From B3-G11 sp036985855 (GTDB lineage Bacteria; Actinomycetota; Acidimicrobiia; Spongiisociales; UBA5794), in contig BTQL01000006.1 of the NCBI GenBank assembly GCA_036985855.1, positions 8,669 to 72,668 on the forward strand: 64,000 nucleotides of DNA, written 5' to 3'. Below, piece after piece: positions 1 to 7,962 of this stretch (its first letter is position 1; each line of letters begins with the position of its first letter). Position numbers and translations under genes: made by a program. Below the pieces are notes generated by a model that was not told the origin of the DNA, made no database searches, and saw nothing but the letters and a program-made list of their open reading frames with translations.

Positions 1-67
1 CCTGGTCCGTCGCAATGCCGGCAAGGTACGCGAGCGTTCTCACTTCGTGGAGCATGGGTGTGGTCAT
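1..67 (-). CDS. Possible N-terminus of a gene running off the left edge
   Basis: An ATG at 65-67 on the minus strand opens a frame of 22 codons that stays open to the window edge (it begins MTTPMLHEVRTL). A CANNNT-like hexamer lies 6 bases upstream, similar to the leaderless start geometry used elsewhere in this window. The gene would be divergent from rpmB. The piece is too short to assign a family, and it could be a chance frame. Confidence 0.3.
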   Translation of the reverse strand, partial: MTTPMLHEVRTLAYLAGIATDQ

Positions 68-176
68 GCACCGATGTTGGTAGACCTTGGGACGTATTGC
101 CACAACACAGGGCGCAGAGCCCGATACACATGGTGCACTGCTATCGTTCCCGCGCACCTCAGGAGGTTTCCCCCAC

Positions 177-365
177 ATGGCATACAGATGTGAAGTTTGC
201 GGCAAGGGGCCGTGGACGGGCAAACAGGTCAGCTTCTCGCACAAGCGCTCATCCAAGACCTGGCGCCCGAACATCCAGAAAATCCGCGTCAAACACGGGA
301 CCAACTCCCGGCGGGCACGGGTTTGCACATCGTGCATCAAAGCTGGCAAGATCGAGAAGGCCTGA
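177..365 (+). CDS. rpmB: 50S ribosomal protein L28
   Basis: This 62-residue basic protein is a structural component of the large ribosomal subunit. It has the L28 pattern MAYRCEVCGKGP near the N-terminus, followed by the central SHSK/SHKR-type basic stretch and the R-WRPNIQK region. Two CxxC pairs (C5/C8 and C50/C53) are present, so this is the zinc-binding form. The start at 177 is chosen because AGGAGG lies at 161-166 and because the L28 homology begins there; an upstream ATG in the same frame at 87 would add unrelated residues. Its stop overlaps the next start by one base (TGATG). Confidence 0.95.
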   Translation: MAYRCEVCGKGPWTGKQVSFSHKRSSKTWRPNIQKIRVKHGTNSRRARVCTSCIKAGKIEKA

Positions 366-577
366 TGCAGGGGGTCGTCAAGACGTACGATCCAAGTACC
401 GGTATTGGTTCAATCGTGCGTGATGATGACCGCAGCGAGGTACTGCTCAAACCCGGAAGTCTCGAGGGATCGATGTTCCGTCTCCTGAGACAGGGTCAAC
501 GCGTGCGCTTCGACCTCGAGGGCGAGGGAAGCGCTGGGTACGCCACGAACCTCAGATTCGGGTCAGACGGATACTGA
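365..577 (+). CDS. Small cold-shock-domain-like protein
   Basis: The 70-residue product reads like a divergent cold-shock/OB fold: an opening G-VK-Y strand, a G-G-I turn in place of the usual GFGFI RNP1 motif, a central acidic loop, and a closing GQ-V-F strand followed by G-A--L. Cold-shock proteins bind single-stranded nucleic acid, but the RNP aromatic residues are largely missing here, so binding is uncertain. The start codon overlaps the rpmB stop, so the two genes are probably translationally coupled and co-expressed. The family assignment rests on pattern only. Confidence 0.65.
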   Translation: MQGVVKTYDPSTGIGSIVRDDDRSEVLLKPGSLEGSMFRLLRQGQRVRFDLEGEGSAGYATNLRFGSDGY

Positions 578-657
578 TACAGGTATCAGCCGTCAGGCGT
601 CGGAGAGAACGCAGCACCAGATTCGGCTCTCGATCGTACGGTCTACCCCCGACCGAC

Positions 658-663
658 TACAGT
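658..663 (+). promoter_or_regulatory. -10 hexamer of a leaderless gene
   Basis: TACAGT lies 7 bases before the ATG at 671, and no Shine-Dalgarno sequence is present. Confidence 0.5.
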
Positions 664-670
664 TGCATCC

Positions 671-904
671 ATGGTCCAAGCATTTGTACTCATCCAGACC
701 GACACTGGACGCGCATCTGACGTTGCCCGAGCGATCGGAGAGCTCGATGGAGTGATGTCGTCAGAAGCAGTGACAGGTCCCTACGACGTCATCGTGTCGG
801 CCGAAGCCCAGGATGTTGACGCACTCGGGCACCTCGTGGTCACCCAGATCCAACCGGTAGTCGGCATCGTCCGGACACTGACCTGCCCTGTCATCAGGAT
901 CTAG
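671..904 (+). CDS. Stand-alone Lrp/AsnC ligand-binding (RAM) domain protein
   Basis: This 77-residue protein consists only of the alpha/beta effector-binding domain of Lrp/AsnC regulators, with no helix-turn-helix. The order is typical: a first strand (VQAFVLIQTD), a helix (ASDVARAIGEL), the VTGPYDVIV strand, a second helix, and a final strand with a TLTCPVI ending. Such stand-alone RAM proteins form oligomers that sense amino acids or partner with full Lrp proteins, but the ligand here is unknown. The gene probably lacks a leader. Its end overlaps the convergent ddl gene by four bases. Confidence 0.85.
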   Translation: MVQAFVLIQTDTGRASDVARAIGELDGVMSSEAVTGPYDVIVSAEAQDVDALGHLVVTQIQPVVGIVRTLTCPVIRI

Positions 905-1944
905 CGGATCGACAACCGACTGCGTTCCTTGTGGCGTGTGAAGGCGGCCTCAACGAGATGCGAGCACAGCTCTGGGTACGTCATTCCCGAGGCCAACCAC
1001 ATCTTCGGAAACCCGGAGATCGATGTGAAGCCGGGGAGCGTGTTCGCCTCGTTGAACAGGAACCTCCTCGACACACGATCGTAGAGAAAGTCGACGCGGG
1101 CCAACCCGGACAAACCGAGCTCGGTGAACACGTTCTCTGCGAGGATCCTCACTCGTTTCCCTGCCGACTCCGACAGTTGCGCCGGCACTTCGAAACGAGA
1201 GGATTCGTCGGCGTATTTGGCATCGTATGTGTAGAACTCGGTCTCGACGATCACCTCACCAGGCACCGACGCACGTGGTCCGTCCAAAACGCCTACTTCG
1301 ATCTCGCGGGCATCGATAGCACGTTCGATGAGCACCTTCGAGTCATACCGAAACGCTGAGTTGACCGCCTCGTTCATCTGTGCCTCGTTTTCAACCCGAC
1401 GAACACCGATCGACGACCCTTGCGCCGACGGCTTGACGAATGCCGGAAATCCAATGCTGTGCTGCGCTACAGCCATGGCAGAACTCGGATCTCTGTCCCA
1501 CTCATCCCTTGTCACACGCACCCACGGAGTCGTCTCGATTCCGGACGCCTTGACGACGCGTTTCGCAAGGTCCTTGTCCATTGCAAGTGAGCTCCCAAGC
1601 ACGCCGCAGCCGACATAGGGAACACCGCATGTTTCGAGCAACCCCTGAACCGTCCCGTCTTCTCCTTGTGGACCGTGCAACACGGGAAACACGACGTCGA
1701 ACTCGACATCGTGGTCGACGACCCGCAGCGCTCCGGATGGGACGCCCACTTCGACGGTGCGACCGTCGGCCTTGAACGGACGGAACGTCGGATCTGCGAG
1801 ATGCCAGGTGCCGTCGCGATCGATCCCGACCGGAATCACACGATGCCCACCATCGACAAGTGCATCATGGACAGACACAGCAGACGCACACGAAACCTCA
1901 TGCTCAGCGGAGCGTCCGCCGAAGAGAAGAAGTACCCGAGCCAT
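901..1944 (-). CDS. ddl: D-alanine--D-alanine ligase
   Basis: This 347-residue ATP-grasp enzyme joins two D-alanines for the peptidoglycan stem peptide. It starts with the Ddl signature LLFGGRSAEHEVSC, followed by HGPQGEDGTVQG and the FVKPSAQGSSIGV phosphate-binding region. The C-terminal part has the magnesium-site residues in RVDFLYD and NEANTLPGFTSIS. Length is normal for the family. The start is supported by TAACCT at 1951-1956, exactly 6 bases upstream, and by the absence of a Shine-Dalgarno sequence, implying a leaderless mRNA. It is divergent from the histidine kinase gene. Confidence 0.95.
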   Translation of the reverse strand: MARVLLLFGGRSAEHEVSCASAVSVHDALVDGGHRVIPVGIDRDGTWHLADPTFRPFKADGRTVEVGVPSGALRVVDHDVEFDVVFPVLHGPQGEDGTVQGLLETCGVPYVGCGVLGSSLAMDKDLAKRVVKASGIETTPWVRVTRDEWDRDPSSAMAVAQHSIGFPAFVKPSAQGSSIGVRRVENEAQMNEAVNSAFRYDSKVLIERAIDAREIEVGVLDGPRASVPGEVIVETEFYTYDAKYADESSRFEVPAQLSESAGKRVRILAENVFTELGLSGLARVDFLYDRVSRRFLFNEANTLPGFTSISGFPKMWLASGMTYPELCSHLVEAAFTRHKERSRLSIR

Positions 1945-1950
1945 GCGTAG

Positions 1951-1956
1951 AGGTTA
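1951..1956 (-). promoter_or_regulatory. -10 hexamer of leaderless ddl
   Basis: On the minus strand TAACCT is followed by 6 bases and then the ddl ATG at 1944. Confidence 0.5.
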
Positions 1957-1990
1957 CCGTGGGAGCTGACCTGGTAAGGGGTTTGAGCAA

Positions 1991-3778
1991 TTGGCCGATA
2001 GAGACCTGACAATCGACTACCGGATCCGTGTGGTGCACACGGGTCTCATCCTCTCGTGGCTCGCCATGTTGTTGTTGGCCCTATGGGCGGTATCTCTCGA
2101 TGCTGAGAGTGATCTCGCAGTAACCATCATTCTCGGCGCCTTCGTCGCGGGCCTCATCATCATCACGTTTGCCCCCTGGCGCTCAATGCTGGCATCGAGC
2201 GTGGGAGATTGGACGATCCTCCTATGGAGCACAGCGGCACTGATGGCAGTCCTCATGTATGAGACGATCTCAGCGAGCACGCCCAACGGCATCGGATTCC
2301 TGCTCGTCCTGTTCTTCGCAGCCGCCACGCTCATTCCGAACCGGTCGATCATCACACTCGGTATTGGAACGACGATCGTCTTCGGCGCTGCGGTAGCGGG
2401 TTCAGGGACGGTTGATTTCGCGTTATTCGCCGGTAGCGTCCTCCCTTTCATCGGTGCAACCGTTTTCGTTCTGCTCATTTCTGTTGGTGTTCGAACCCAG
2501 CTCGAGGCCACAGACGCGGCATACCGATCAGTGGCCTATCGAGGTGCCGAACTTGCCCGCCAGGAACAGGAGCTCACCCACCTGTACGAAGTATCTCGAA
2601 CAATCGGTGCAGGTTCCAAGCTCAACGAGGTTCTACCCGAGTTGATCGGTCGCGTCGCTGGATCCGTCAAAGCACGTATCGGTCTCGTTCTTCTGTACGA
2701 CTCGGAGGCGGAACGCTTGGAACTGATGTCGCCAATCTGGGTAGCGGGTCACACCGTCCCTGCTGATGAGCTCTCGCTCGGACTCGACGAAGCGGGAATC
2801 TCCCAGCGCGTGTTCATGAGCGGTGACGCCACCGTCATCAATGACCTGTCAGACGGTTCGGTTCGCGATCGGCTCGCATCCGAACTTGAAGCGGACCGTG
2901 TCGCGGTGGTAGCGATGCGTGTCGAAAACCGGACCATTGGAGTACTGCTCGTTGGTGACAAACCCACAGATTTCACCGACGAGGACATCGAGACTCTCGA
3001 ATCGGTGGCTGCCCCCGCAGCACTCGTGTTGAACCAGATGGCTCGATTCGAGGAGGCGAGATCCACCGGAGAAAGAATGGCAGAACTCGCCAAGCTCAAG
3101 ACAGACTTCGTGTCGGTCGTCTCGCATGAATTGAGAACCCCACTTACATCGATCATCGGAGCGATCAGCACCCTCAAGCGACCAGAATTACTGCCGGAAG
3201 ATCCGAGGGCACAACAACTGATCGAGATGGCCGCGAAACAGGCGAACCGGCTCAGGACGCTGATCGAAGATCTACTCGTCATGTCACGAATCGAAGCGGA
3301 TTCTCTCCCTGTCAGGCCGGAACAGATCGAGCTCGAGGTCTTCCTCACCGACCTGATTGCTTCTCTGCCGGAGGGCGAAAGAGTGATCCACGAGGCAACG
3401 CCGGGGGTGGGCCTCGTGACATCAGATCCAGATCATCTGGCTCGAGTGGTCACGAATCTCGTCGAGAACGCCATCAAGTACGGCGATGAGGGACCGATCG
3501 AGGTCGTCACCTCGAACGAGGGGGACGAAGTTCGAATGTCGGTCATCGATCACGGACCGGGTATCTCGTACGAACAACACGAAGTCATCTTCGAGCGATT
3601 CACCCAGCTCCAGCCGCATGCGACCCGATCCATGGGAGGCGCCGGTCTCGGCCTGTCCATCGTCAAGGGTCTCGTCGAAGCGATGCATGGTCGTGTGTGG
3701 TACGAACCGACACCTGGCGGAGGGGCCACCTTCACGGTAGCGATACCAACGAGTAGCTCCACGCCGATCAGCGACTAG
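1991..3778 (+). CDS. Membrane sensor histidine kinase with GAF domain
   Basis: This 595-residue protein begins with about six membrane helices (residues 12-175), then a coiled linker and a GAF-like sensory domain (about 200-350). The HisKA dimerisation domain has its H-box in VVSHELRTPLT, with the phosphorylatable His near residue 379. The ATPase domain carries the N-box NLVENAIKYG, the G1 box DHGPGIS and the G2 box GGAGLGLS. The start is a TTG preceded by an AAGGGG-like ribosome site; no better ATG exists upstream. No response regulator is adjacent, so the partner is unknown; an orphan receiver lies at 34888. Confidence 0.9.
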   Translation: MADRDLTIDYRIRVVHTGLILSWLAMLLLALWAVSLDAESDLAVTIILGAFVAGLIIITFAPWRSMLASSVGDWTILLWSTAALMAVLMYETISASTPNGIGFLLVLFFAAATLIPNRSIITLGIGTTIVFGAAVAGSGTVDFALFAGSVLPFIGATVFVLLISVGVRTQLEATDAAYRSVAYRGAELARQEQELTHLYEVSRTIGAGSKLNEVLPELIGRVAGSVKARIGLVLLYDSEAERLELMSPIWVAGHTVPADELSLGLDEAGISQRVFMSGDATVINDLSDGSVRDRLASELEADRVAVVAMRVENRTIGVLLVGDKPTDFTDEDIETLESVAAPAALVLNQMARFEEARSTGERMAELAKLKTDFVSVVSHELRTPLTSIIGAISTLKRPELLPEDPRAQQLIEMAAKQANRLRTLIEDLLVMSRIEADSLPVRPEQIELEVFLTDLIASLPEGERVIHEATPGVGLVTSDPDHLARVVTNLVENAIKYGDEGPIEVVTSNEGDEVRMSVIDHGPGISYEQHEVIFERFTQLQPHATRSMGGAGLGLSIVKGLVEAMHGRVWYEPTPGGGATFTVAIPTSSSTPISD

Positions 3779-3788
3779 AACGCGTCCG

Positions 3789-4574
3789 CTACAGGCCCTC
3801 CGTGATGCCCGCTGCAAGAGCATGGAATCCGCCGTCGACGTGGACGATCTCGCCAGATGTCGCGGAAGCGAAGTCAGAGAGCAGGACACACGCCATGTTG
3901 GCAACCGGCTCAGGATCGGACGTGTCCCAGCCGAGCGGCGCACGGATCGCCCAAAGTCCGTCATATTGCACAAACCCGGGAATCGACTTGGCCGCAATGG
4001 TCGCGAGCGGCCCCGCTGCCACGAGGTTTGCGCGAATGTTCTCTGGTCCGAGGTATTTGGCCAGATATCGATTCACCGACTGGAGGGCAGACTTGGACAC
4101 ACCCATCCAGTCGTACGAAGGCCACGCGGTCGAATTGTCAAAGTCGAGACCCACGACGGCACCGCCACCTGCTTCGTTGAACAAGGGACGGAGACCAACG
4201 GCAAGCGTCTTGTATGAAAACGCCGACGTGATGAAGGTGGTAGACGCAGACTCCGGAGGTGTTTCGAGAAACGATCCACCGAGGGCATCTGCAGGAGCGT
4301 ATGCGATTGCGTGTAGAGCACCGTCCACGCTCCCCCACTCTGATCGAAGGTCAGATACGAGCGCTTCCATGTGTTCAGGATTGTTGATGTCCAGCTCGAG
4401 GACGTCAGCCTCATTTGGGAGACGTTTCGCCGAGCGTTTCGTCAGCGACATGCTTCGACCAAACCCCGTGAGCACGATCTGAGCGCCCTGTTCCTGGGCG
4501 ACCCGTGCCGTGTGCCACGCGATTGAATCGTCCGTGAGGACGCCTGTGATCACGAGACGCTTGCCAGTCAGCAT
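3789..4574 (-). CDS. fabI: Enoyl-[acyl-carrier-protein] reductase (NADH), InhA/FabI type
   Basis: The 261-residue SDR-fold enzyme carries out the last reduction in the fatty-acid elongation cycle. The nucleotide motif is the FabI-type GVLTDDSIAW, not the usual GxxxGxG. The catalytic pair is Tyr154 and Lys161 in YDWMGVSK, with the six-residue spacing seen in mycobacterial InhA. The C-terminus has the SGEIVHVDGGFHA signature. AAAGGGA before the ATG supports the start. It may form a minus-strand pair with nothing else; the next gene upstream is a small membrane protein 30 bases away. Confidence 0.93.
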   Translation of the reverse strand: MLTGKRLVITGVLTDDSIAWHTARVAQEQGAQIVLTGFGRSMSLTKRSAKRLPNEADVLELDINNPEHMEALVSDLRSEWGSVDGALHAIAYAPADALGGSFLETPPESASTTFITSAFSYKTLAVGLRPLFNEAGGGAVVGLDFDNSTAWPSYDWMGVSKSALQSVNRYLAKYLGPENIRANLVAAGPLATIAAKSIPGFVQYDGLWAIRAPLGWDTSDPEPVANMACVLLSDFASATSGEIVHVDGGFHALAAGITEGL

Positions 4575-4603
4575 TCAATCCCTTTCTTGCGCAGTGATAG
4601 ACA

Positions 4604-4969
4604 TTAGGACACATTCGCCCACGCCCGGAGACCTAACCCCATGACGAAGAGCAACAGGATTCCGTACGTCAGAGCTGGTTTGCGCGCCATCGTCGTCCGG
4701 TAGACGTAGGCGAGGGTGAGAGTAACCACGATGACCACGCCGTAGAACACATGAAACGCATCACCAGGCCGAAGATCGTTGCTGTAGAGATAGACCCCTG
4801 CTGCCACCTGGAGGAGGATCGCACCGATCGCGATGCCGCGCGCCCACGCAAAGGCCTTCGAAGGCGTGCGTTTCAGGATGGCGAGAACGAGACCCCACAG
4901 CCCTACGAGGCCGGTCGTGGCGATCGCGACGTAGAACCAGTTCTGATGGAAAGCGAGGACGGTGTCCAT
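4604..4969 (-). CDS. Small four-helix membrane protein of unknown function
   Basis: The 121-residue product has four predicted membrane spans (about residues 8-30, 41-62, 70-90 and 97-117). It carries conserved-looking polar residues such as HQNW near the N-terminus and a histidine in DAFHVFYG. I do not recognise the family; the histidines could suggest a redox or haem role but nothing proves it. The start is placed at the ATG at 4969 because AAGGA lies 10 bases upstream; longer readings would run into the divergent gene at 5051. It lies just upstream of fabI and could be co-transcribed with it. Confidence 0.7.
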   Translation of the reverse strand: MDTVLAFHQNWFYVAIATTGLVGLWGLVLAILKRTPSKAFAWARGIAIGAILLQVAAGVYLYSNDLRPGDAFHVFYGVVIVVTLTLAYVYRTTMARKPALTYGILLLFVMGLGLRAWANVS

Positions 4970-5038
4970 TGATTCAGGATCCTTGAGTTGATGCGGCGCA
5001 ACCATACCCAAACTGATGGGTGGAAACAGCCGAAGGGG

Positions 5039-5044
5039 TAGGTT
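5039..5044 (+). promoter_or_regulatory. -10 hexamer of leaderless RNA methyltransferase gene
   Basis: TAGGTT is followed by 6 bases and then the ATG at 5051. No ribosome-binding sequence fits in the interval. Confidence 0.5.
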
Positions 5045-5050
5045 ACCGAG

Positions 5051-6271
5051 ATGGTCGAGCTCCACCCACACGATATCGCCCACGGCGGAGAGGCCGTGGC
5101 ACGCAAGGACGGCAAGGCACACTTCATCGCCGGGACCATGCCCGGTGAGGTGGTCGAAGCCTCGATCGTCGAGGACCGCGGATCCTGGGCCAGAGCTGCG
5201 CTCATCAACATCATCGAACCATCACCGATGCGCAGAACGCCGCCGTGTCGGTACGCCGAGGTCTGCGGCGGGTGCCAGTGGCAGTTCACCGACGGCGACA
5301 CGCAGCGCACGTGGAAACGGAGGACAGTTCACGGCCAGCTTCAGCATCTAGGGCGCATAGAGGATCCCGTGGTGCACGACACGGTCAAGGTCGGGCCGGA
5401 CCTCGGATATCGAAACCGCATGGATTTCCATGTGGTCGACGGACGTCCGGGGCTTTTCAGACCTCGGAGCCACGACATCGTCCATCTCGAGCAGTGCCCG
5501 CTCCTCGTGCCGGAGCTCCAGGCTGTGTACGGGAGGCTCGGCGACCTCGGGGGTGCGGATCGTCTCACCCTGCGCGCCGGCACCCGGACGGGCGATCTCG
5601 TTGCCATCGTTGAGGGCGACATGCCCGAGAGCGCTGAGTCGTGGGGGATCCCTGTCGCCCATCGAACACGGGACAACCGTGTGCGACCGACGATCGGTGA
5701 GCCACGCCTCACAGAGATCGTCTCGGATGTCACCTTCCGGATACCCCTCGAAGGGTTCTTCCAGAACAACACTCGAGGTGCCGAGGCGCTCGTAGGTCTT
5801 GTGGCAGACGTGCTCGAGGTGCAGGAAGACGATACGCTTCTCGATGGCTACTGCGGGCTCGGGCTCTTCGGGGCAACGGTCGGGCAGCTTGCGGGCCGGG
5901 TCGTCGGCATCGAATCGACGAAGAGTGTTATCGCTGCTGCCCGTGAGAACCTCAACAGCGTCGGCGTCGAACACAAACTTGTTGCCGGCAGCTTCACCAG
6001 GGACATCGAATCGATCGACGAGTACTGGGATGTTGCCGTGGTGGATCCCCCGAGAAGGGGTCTCGGCCGAAAGGGCATCGAGGCGGTGGCATCAGCGATG
6101 CCGCGCCGTATCGCATACGTAGCCTGTGACCCCGCAAGCCTGGCCAGGGACACCAGGATGTTTGCCGACCTCGGCTACCACTTCATCGATGCAACACCGG
6201 TTGACCTGTTCCCTCAGACCTATCACGTCGAGACGGTCGCGAGGTTTGATAGATCGTCAGCCGTTGGCTGA
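5051..6271 (+). CDS. TrmA/RumA-family RNA (uracil-C5) methyltransferase
   Basis: This 406-residue SAM-dependent enzyme methylates uridine in rRNA or tRNA. A short TRAM-like N-terminal domain is followed by an iron-sulfur site (C66, C72 and C75 in CxxxxxCGGC, with C149 in HLEQCP). The methyltransferase core has FFQNNTRGAE, LLDGYCGLGLFG (SAM loop) and the VVDPPRRGL motif. The catalytic cysteine is in AYVACDPASLARD and the general base is the final Glu in HVETVARF. Which uridine is modified cannot be told from sequence. Confidence 0.93.
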   Translation: MVELHPHDIAHGGEAVARKDGKAHFIAGTMPGEVVEASIVEDRGSWARAALINIIEPSPMRRTPPCRYAEVCGGCQWQFTDGDTQRTWKRRTVHGQLQHLGRIEDPVVHDTVKVGPDLGYRNRMDFHVVDGRPGLFRPRSHDIVHLEQCPLLVPELQAVYGRLGDLGGADRLTLRAGTRTGDLVAIVEGDMPESAESWGIPVAHRTRDNRVRPTIGEPRLTEIVSDVTFRIPLEGFFQNNTRGAEALVGLVADVLEVQEDDTLLDGYCGLGLFGATVGQLAGRVVGIESTKSVIAAARENLNSVGVEHKLVAGSFTRDIESIDEYWDVAVVDPPRRGLGRKGIEAVASAMPRRIAYVACDPASLARDTRMFADLGYHFIDATPVDLFPQTYHVETVARFDRSSAVG

Positions 6272-6291
6272 CACTTACCGGGAACTCTCTC

Positions 6292-6912
6292 CTACATGTC
6301 TTCCAGGAGTTGCCGGCGTTTCGCCTCGAACTCCTCGTCCGAGATGTGTCCCTGCTCGTGCAGCTCTGCGAGCGCCTGGATCGCCTCGGCATTTGCAGCG
6401 CCGCCGCGCTGCTGGGGAGCTGTGTCATGGCGGCCGCTGAGGTACAGCGTCCTTTCCTCGCGAATCCGGTAGAGCTCGGTCTGGAACTTGTCCGGGCGCG
6501 GTATGTCCTTGAAACGTGACTGGCCTGAGGTCCCCGCCGACTCGACGAGGAGATCTCCTGCACCGATCACGCGCTCGAAGACCGTCTGGGAGAAGTTGAC
6601 GTTCGTTATGTTCTCGAGCGGGATCTCGATGCCGCTCTTGGAGATGAGTCCATGCCGTGTCATGAGCCGCTCCGACGACAACACATAGAGCATTGTCCAC
6701 CATCGCAGGAAGGGCGTCACAACAAGCCACAGAGCAAGTGCGAGATAGATGAGGAATCCCCAGACGCCGATGTCCAGCCACTTGATGACCAGGCCCCACC
6801 CGATAGACAAGAGAACGAAGAAACTGATGGGTACGGCGAGAAGCTTCCAGTGAGAACGAAACGTCGTGACGATCGTTTCGTCTGCGGTGAGGGCATCTTC
6901 GGGCCAAGACAT
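6292..6912 (-). CDS. Bacterial PH-domain membrane protein with SHOCT tail
   Basis: The 206-residue protein begins with two membrane helices (about residues 22-45 and 48-70). A bacterial pleckstrin-like domain of the YdbS/bPH_2 type follows (YVLSSERLMTRHGLISKSGIEI, broken here only as a landmark: residues about 76-97). After a linker, residues 170-206 form a SHOCT module with the typical LAELHEQGHISDEEFE pattern and KRRQLL ending. SHOCT modules often act in oligomerisation. No enzymatic role is indicated. The gene is probably leaderless. It is divergent from the structured-RNA region to its right. Confidence 0.8.
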   Translation of the reverse strand: MSWPEDALTADETIVTTFRSHWKLLAVPISFFVLLSIGWGLVIKWLDIGVWGFLIYLALALWLVVTPFLRWWTMLYVLSSERLMTRHGLISKSGIEIPLENITNVNFSQTVFERVIGAGDLLVESAGTSGQSRFKDIPRPDKFQTELYRIREERTLYLSGRHDTAPQQRGGAANAEAIQALAELHEQGHISDEEFEAKRRQLLEDM

Positions 6913-6918
6913 GGCGCC

Positions 6919-6924
6919 ATGCTA
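6919..6924 (-). promoter_or_regulatory. -10 hexamer of leaderless PH/SHOCT gene
   Basis: TAGCAT on the minus strand is followed by 6 bases (GGCGCC) and the ATG at 6912. Confidence 0.5.
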
Positions 6925-7003
6925 CGCATGTCGCTCCCTCTTTGAGATGACCGATGAGCCGATCTCCGGGCACCCGACGGCTGAAGGCTGCAGGACGCGA
7001 GAA

Positions 7004-7033
7004 ACCCCAAGGAAGCCGAAGCCCCCTTGGGGT
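7004..7033 (-). terminator. Terminator-like hairpin ending RNA copy A
   Basis: ACCCCAAGG (7004-7012) pairs with CCTTGGGGT (7025-7033). On the minus strand the stem continues through two G-U pairs and two G-C pairs to a UUCG loop, about 13 bp in all. The stem is followed by UUC, so the U-tract is short. Confidence 0.55.
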
Positions 7034-7314
7034 GTTCTCCGCTTCACCTCCGGTCTTTCGACCTTTGGATCCGCCGCTCCGCAAGCGGAGCGTTTGGCTA
7101 TGAGCCGAAGCTCACGGCCTGACCCTCTGGACCGTCGGCCGAAGCCGGTGCGGCAGGGCTTTCACCCCGGCCACCTTGCGGTGGTTCCTTTCGGGCGGAC
7201 TCGTTTCCGAGCCCTCGCCGGCTTTTACCCCGGCCCGCCTCCGGTTTCCCTTCGGCGTCCGCATCGGGTTGCCCCTCTGCGTAAGACGTACATTGGCACT
7301 CACCATGCACCCAT

Positions 7315-7365
7315 GCAAGCCAGATCGCTGGTTGCTTTTCGCGAACTGCATCTAGTTTTCGCGAA
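7315..7365. promoter_or_regulatory. Conserved 51-bp block with paired TTTTCGCG motifs, copy A
   Basis: The block has GCAAGCCA at its left end, a hairpin (7315-7335: GCAA/TTGC and CCAG/CTGG stems), then TTTTCGCGAA at 7336-7345 and again at 7356-7365. The two motifs start exactly 20 bp apart and each contains the perfect palindrome TTCGCGAA. The same arrangement and length recur at 7963-8013. It could be a protein operator upstream of the RNA or the RNA's own 5' domain. Confidence 0.5.
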
Positions 7366-7528
7366 TGGGATCACACACATCAGAACGCTCAACGCAGGGG
7401 ACTGATCGGCCTTCGTCCGACAGGCTTGCAACATCGCGGTCGGGACGGCGCGCCGGTCTATCCGGTGACTCAACAACCGAGAGAAGAGAGGCGGATTCTT
7501 CCTCTTTCCCGATCCTGTCAGACGCGCA

Positions 7529-7572
7529 AAACCCCGAGGAAGCTCGACCGAAGTCTTGCCCTCTCGGGGTTT
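7529..7572 (-). terminator. Terminator-like hairpin ending RNA copy B
   Basis: AAACCCCGAG (7529-7538) pairs perfectly with CTCGGGGTTT (7563-7572). The minus-strand product carries an inner GAC-UUCG-GUC hairpin and ends GGGGUUUU. It matches the copy A terminator in design (AACCCC-AGGAAGC opening on the plus strand), which indicates common ancestry. Confidence 0.6.
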
Positions 7573-7962
7573 GCTCCGAAGTGACAATGTCACTCCAGTC
7601 CGGGCCTCAACGGTTTCCCGTCTCATCCCGGGGTGTCCCTTCTCTCCCGAAGCCGAAACCTCGCTCGATCCGAGACCTCATCTTCGAGCCGAAGCTCGCC
7701 GATGAGTCCCTGTTCGGAACCGAGATTCCGTCCAGGTCGGAGATCCACCCGAGGGCTTCTCTCCAGTGACCTCTCAAAGGCTGGGCTCCTCCTCAAGGTC
7801 GTGCCTTCCGCCGAAGCAGTTGGCCGTGCGATCCGGGTTGCCCCGTCTCGCTGGCAGCTACCGGTTTCCCGGTCAGTTCACCGAAACGGTGACCCAGCCG
7901 CCGCGCCCTCCGGGCTTTCGCCCTTCGAACAAGACGGAACTTACGGGCGGCCGATTCCAACC

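Larger units (their letters stand above)
7002..7365 (-). ncRNA. Structured RNA-like element, copy A
   Basis: Read on the minus strand this 364-base unit folds locally into at least nine hairpins. C(UUCG)G loops lie at 7017-7020, 7106-7109 and 7140-7143. GNRA loops (GAAA or GCAA) lie at 7056-7059, 7176-7179, 7204-7207 and 7269-7272. A 7-bp stem with a CUUG loop spans 7075-7092. A longer 6-bp helix can join 7195-7200 with 7257-7262. The loops are stable classes only on the minus strand, and two G-U pairs in the last stem (7013/7024, 7014/7023) would be A-C mismatches on the plus strand. The 5' end and promoter are not defined. I do not recognise the class. Confidence 0.55.
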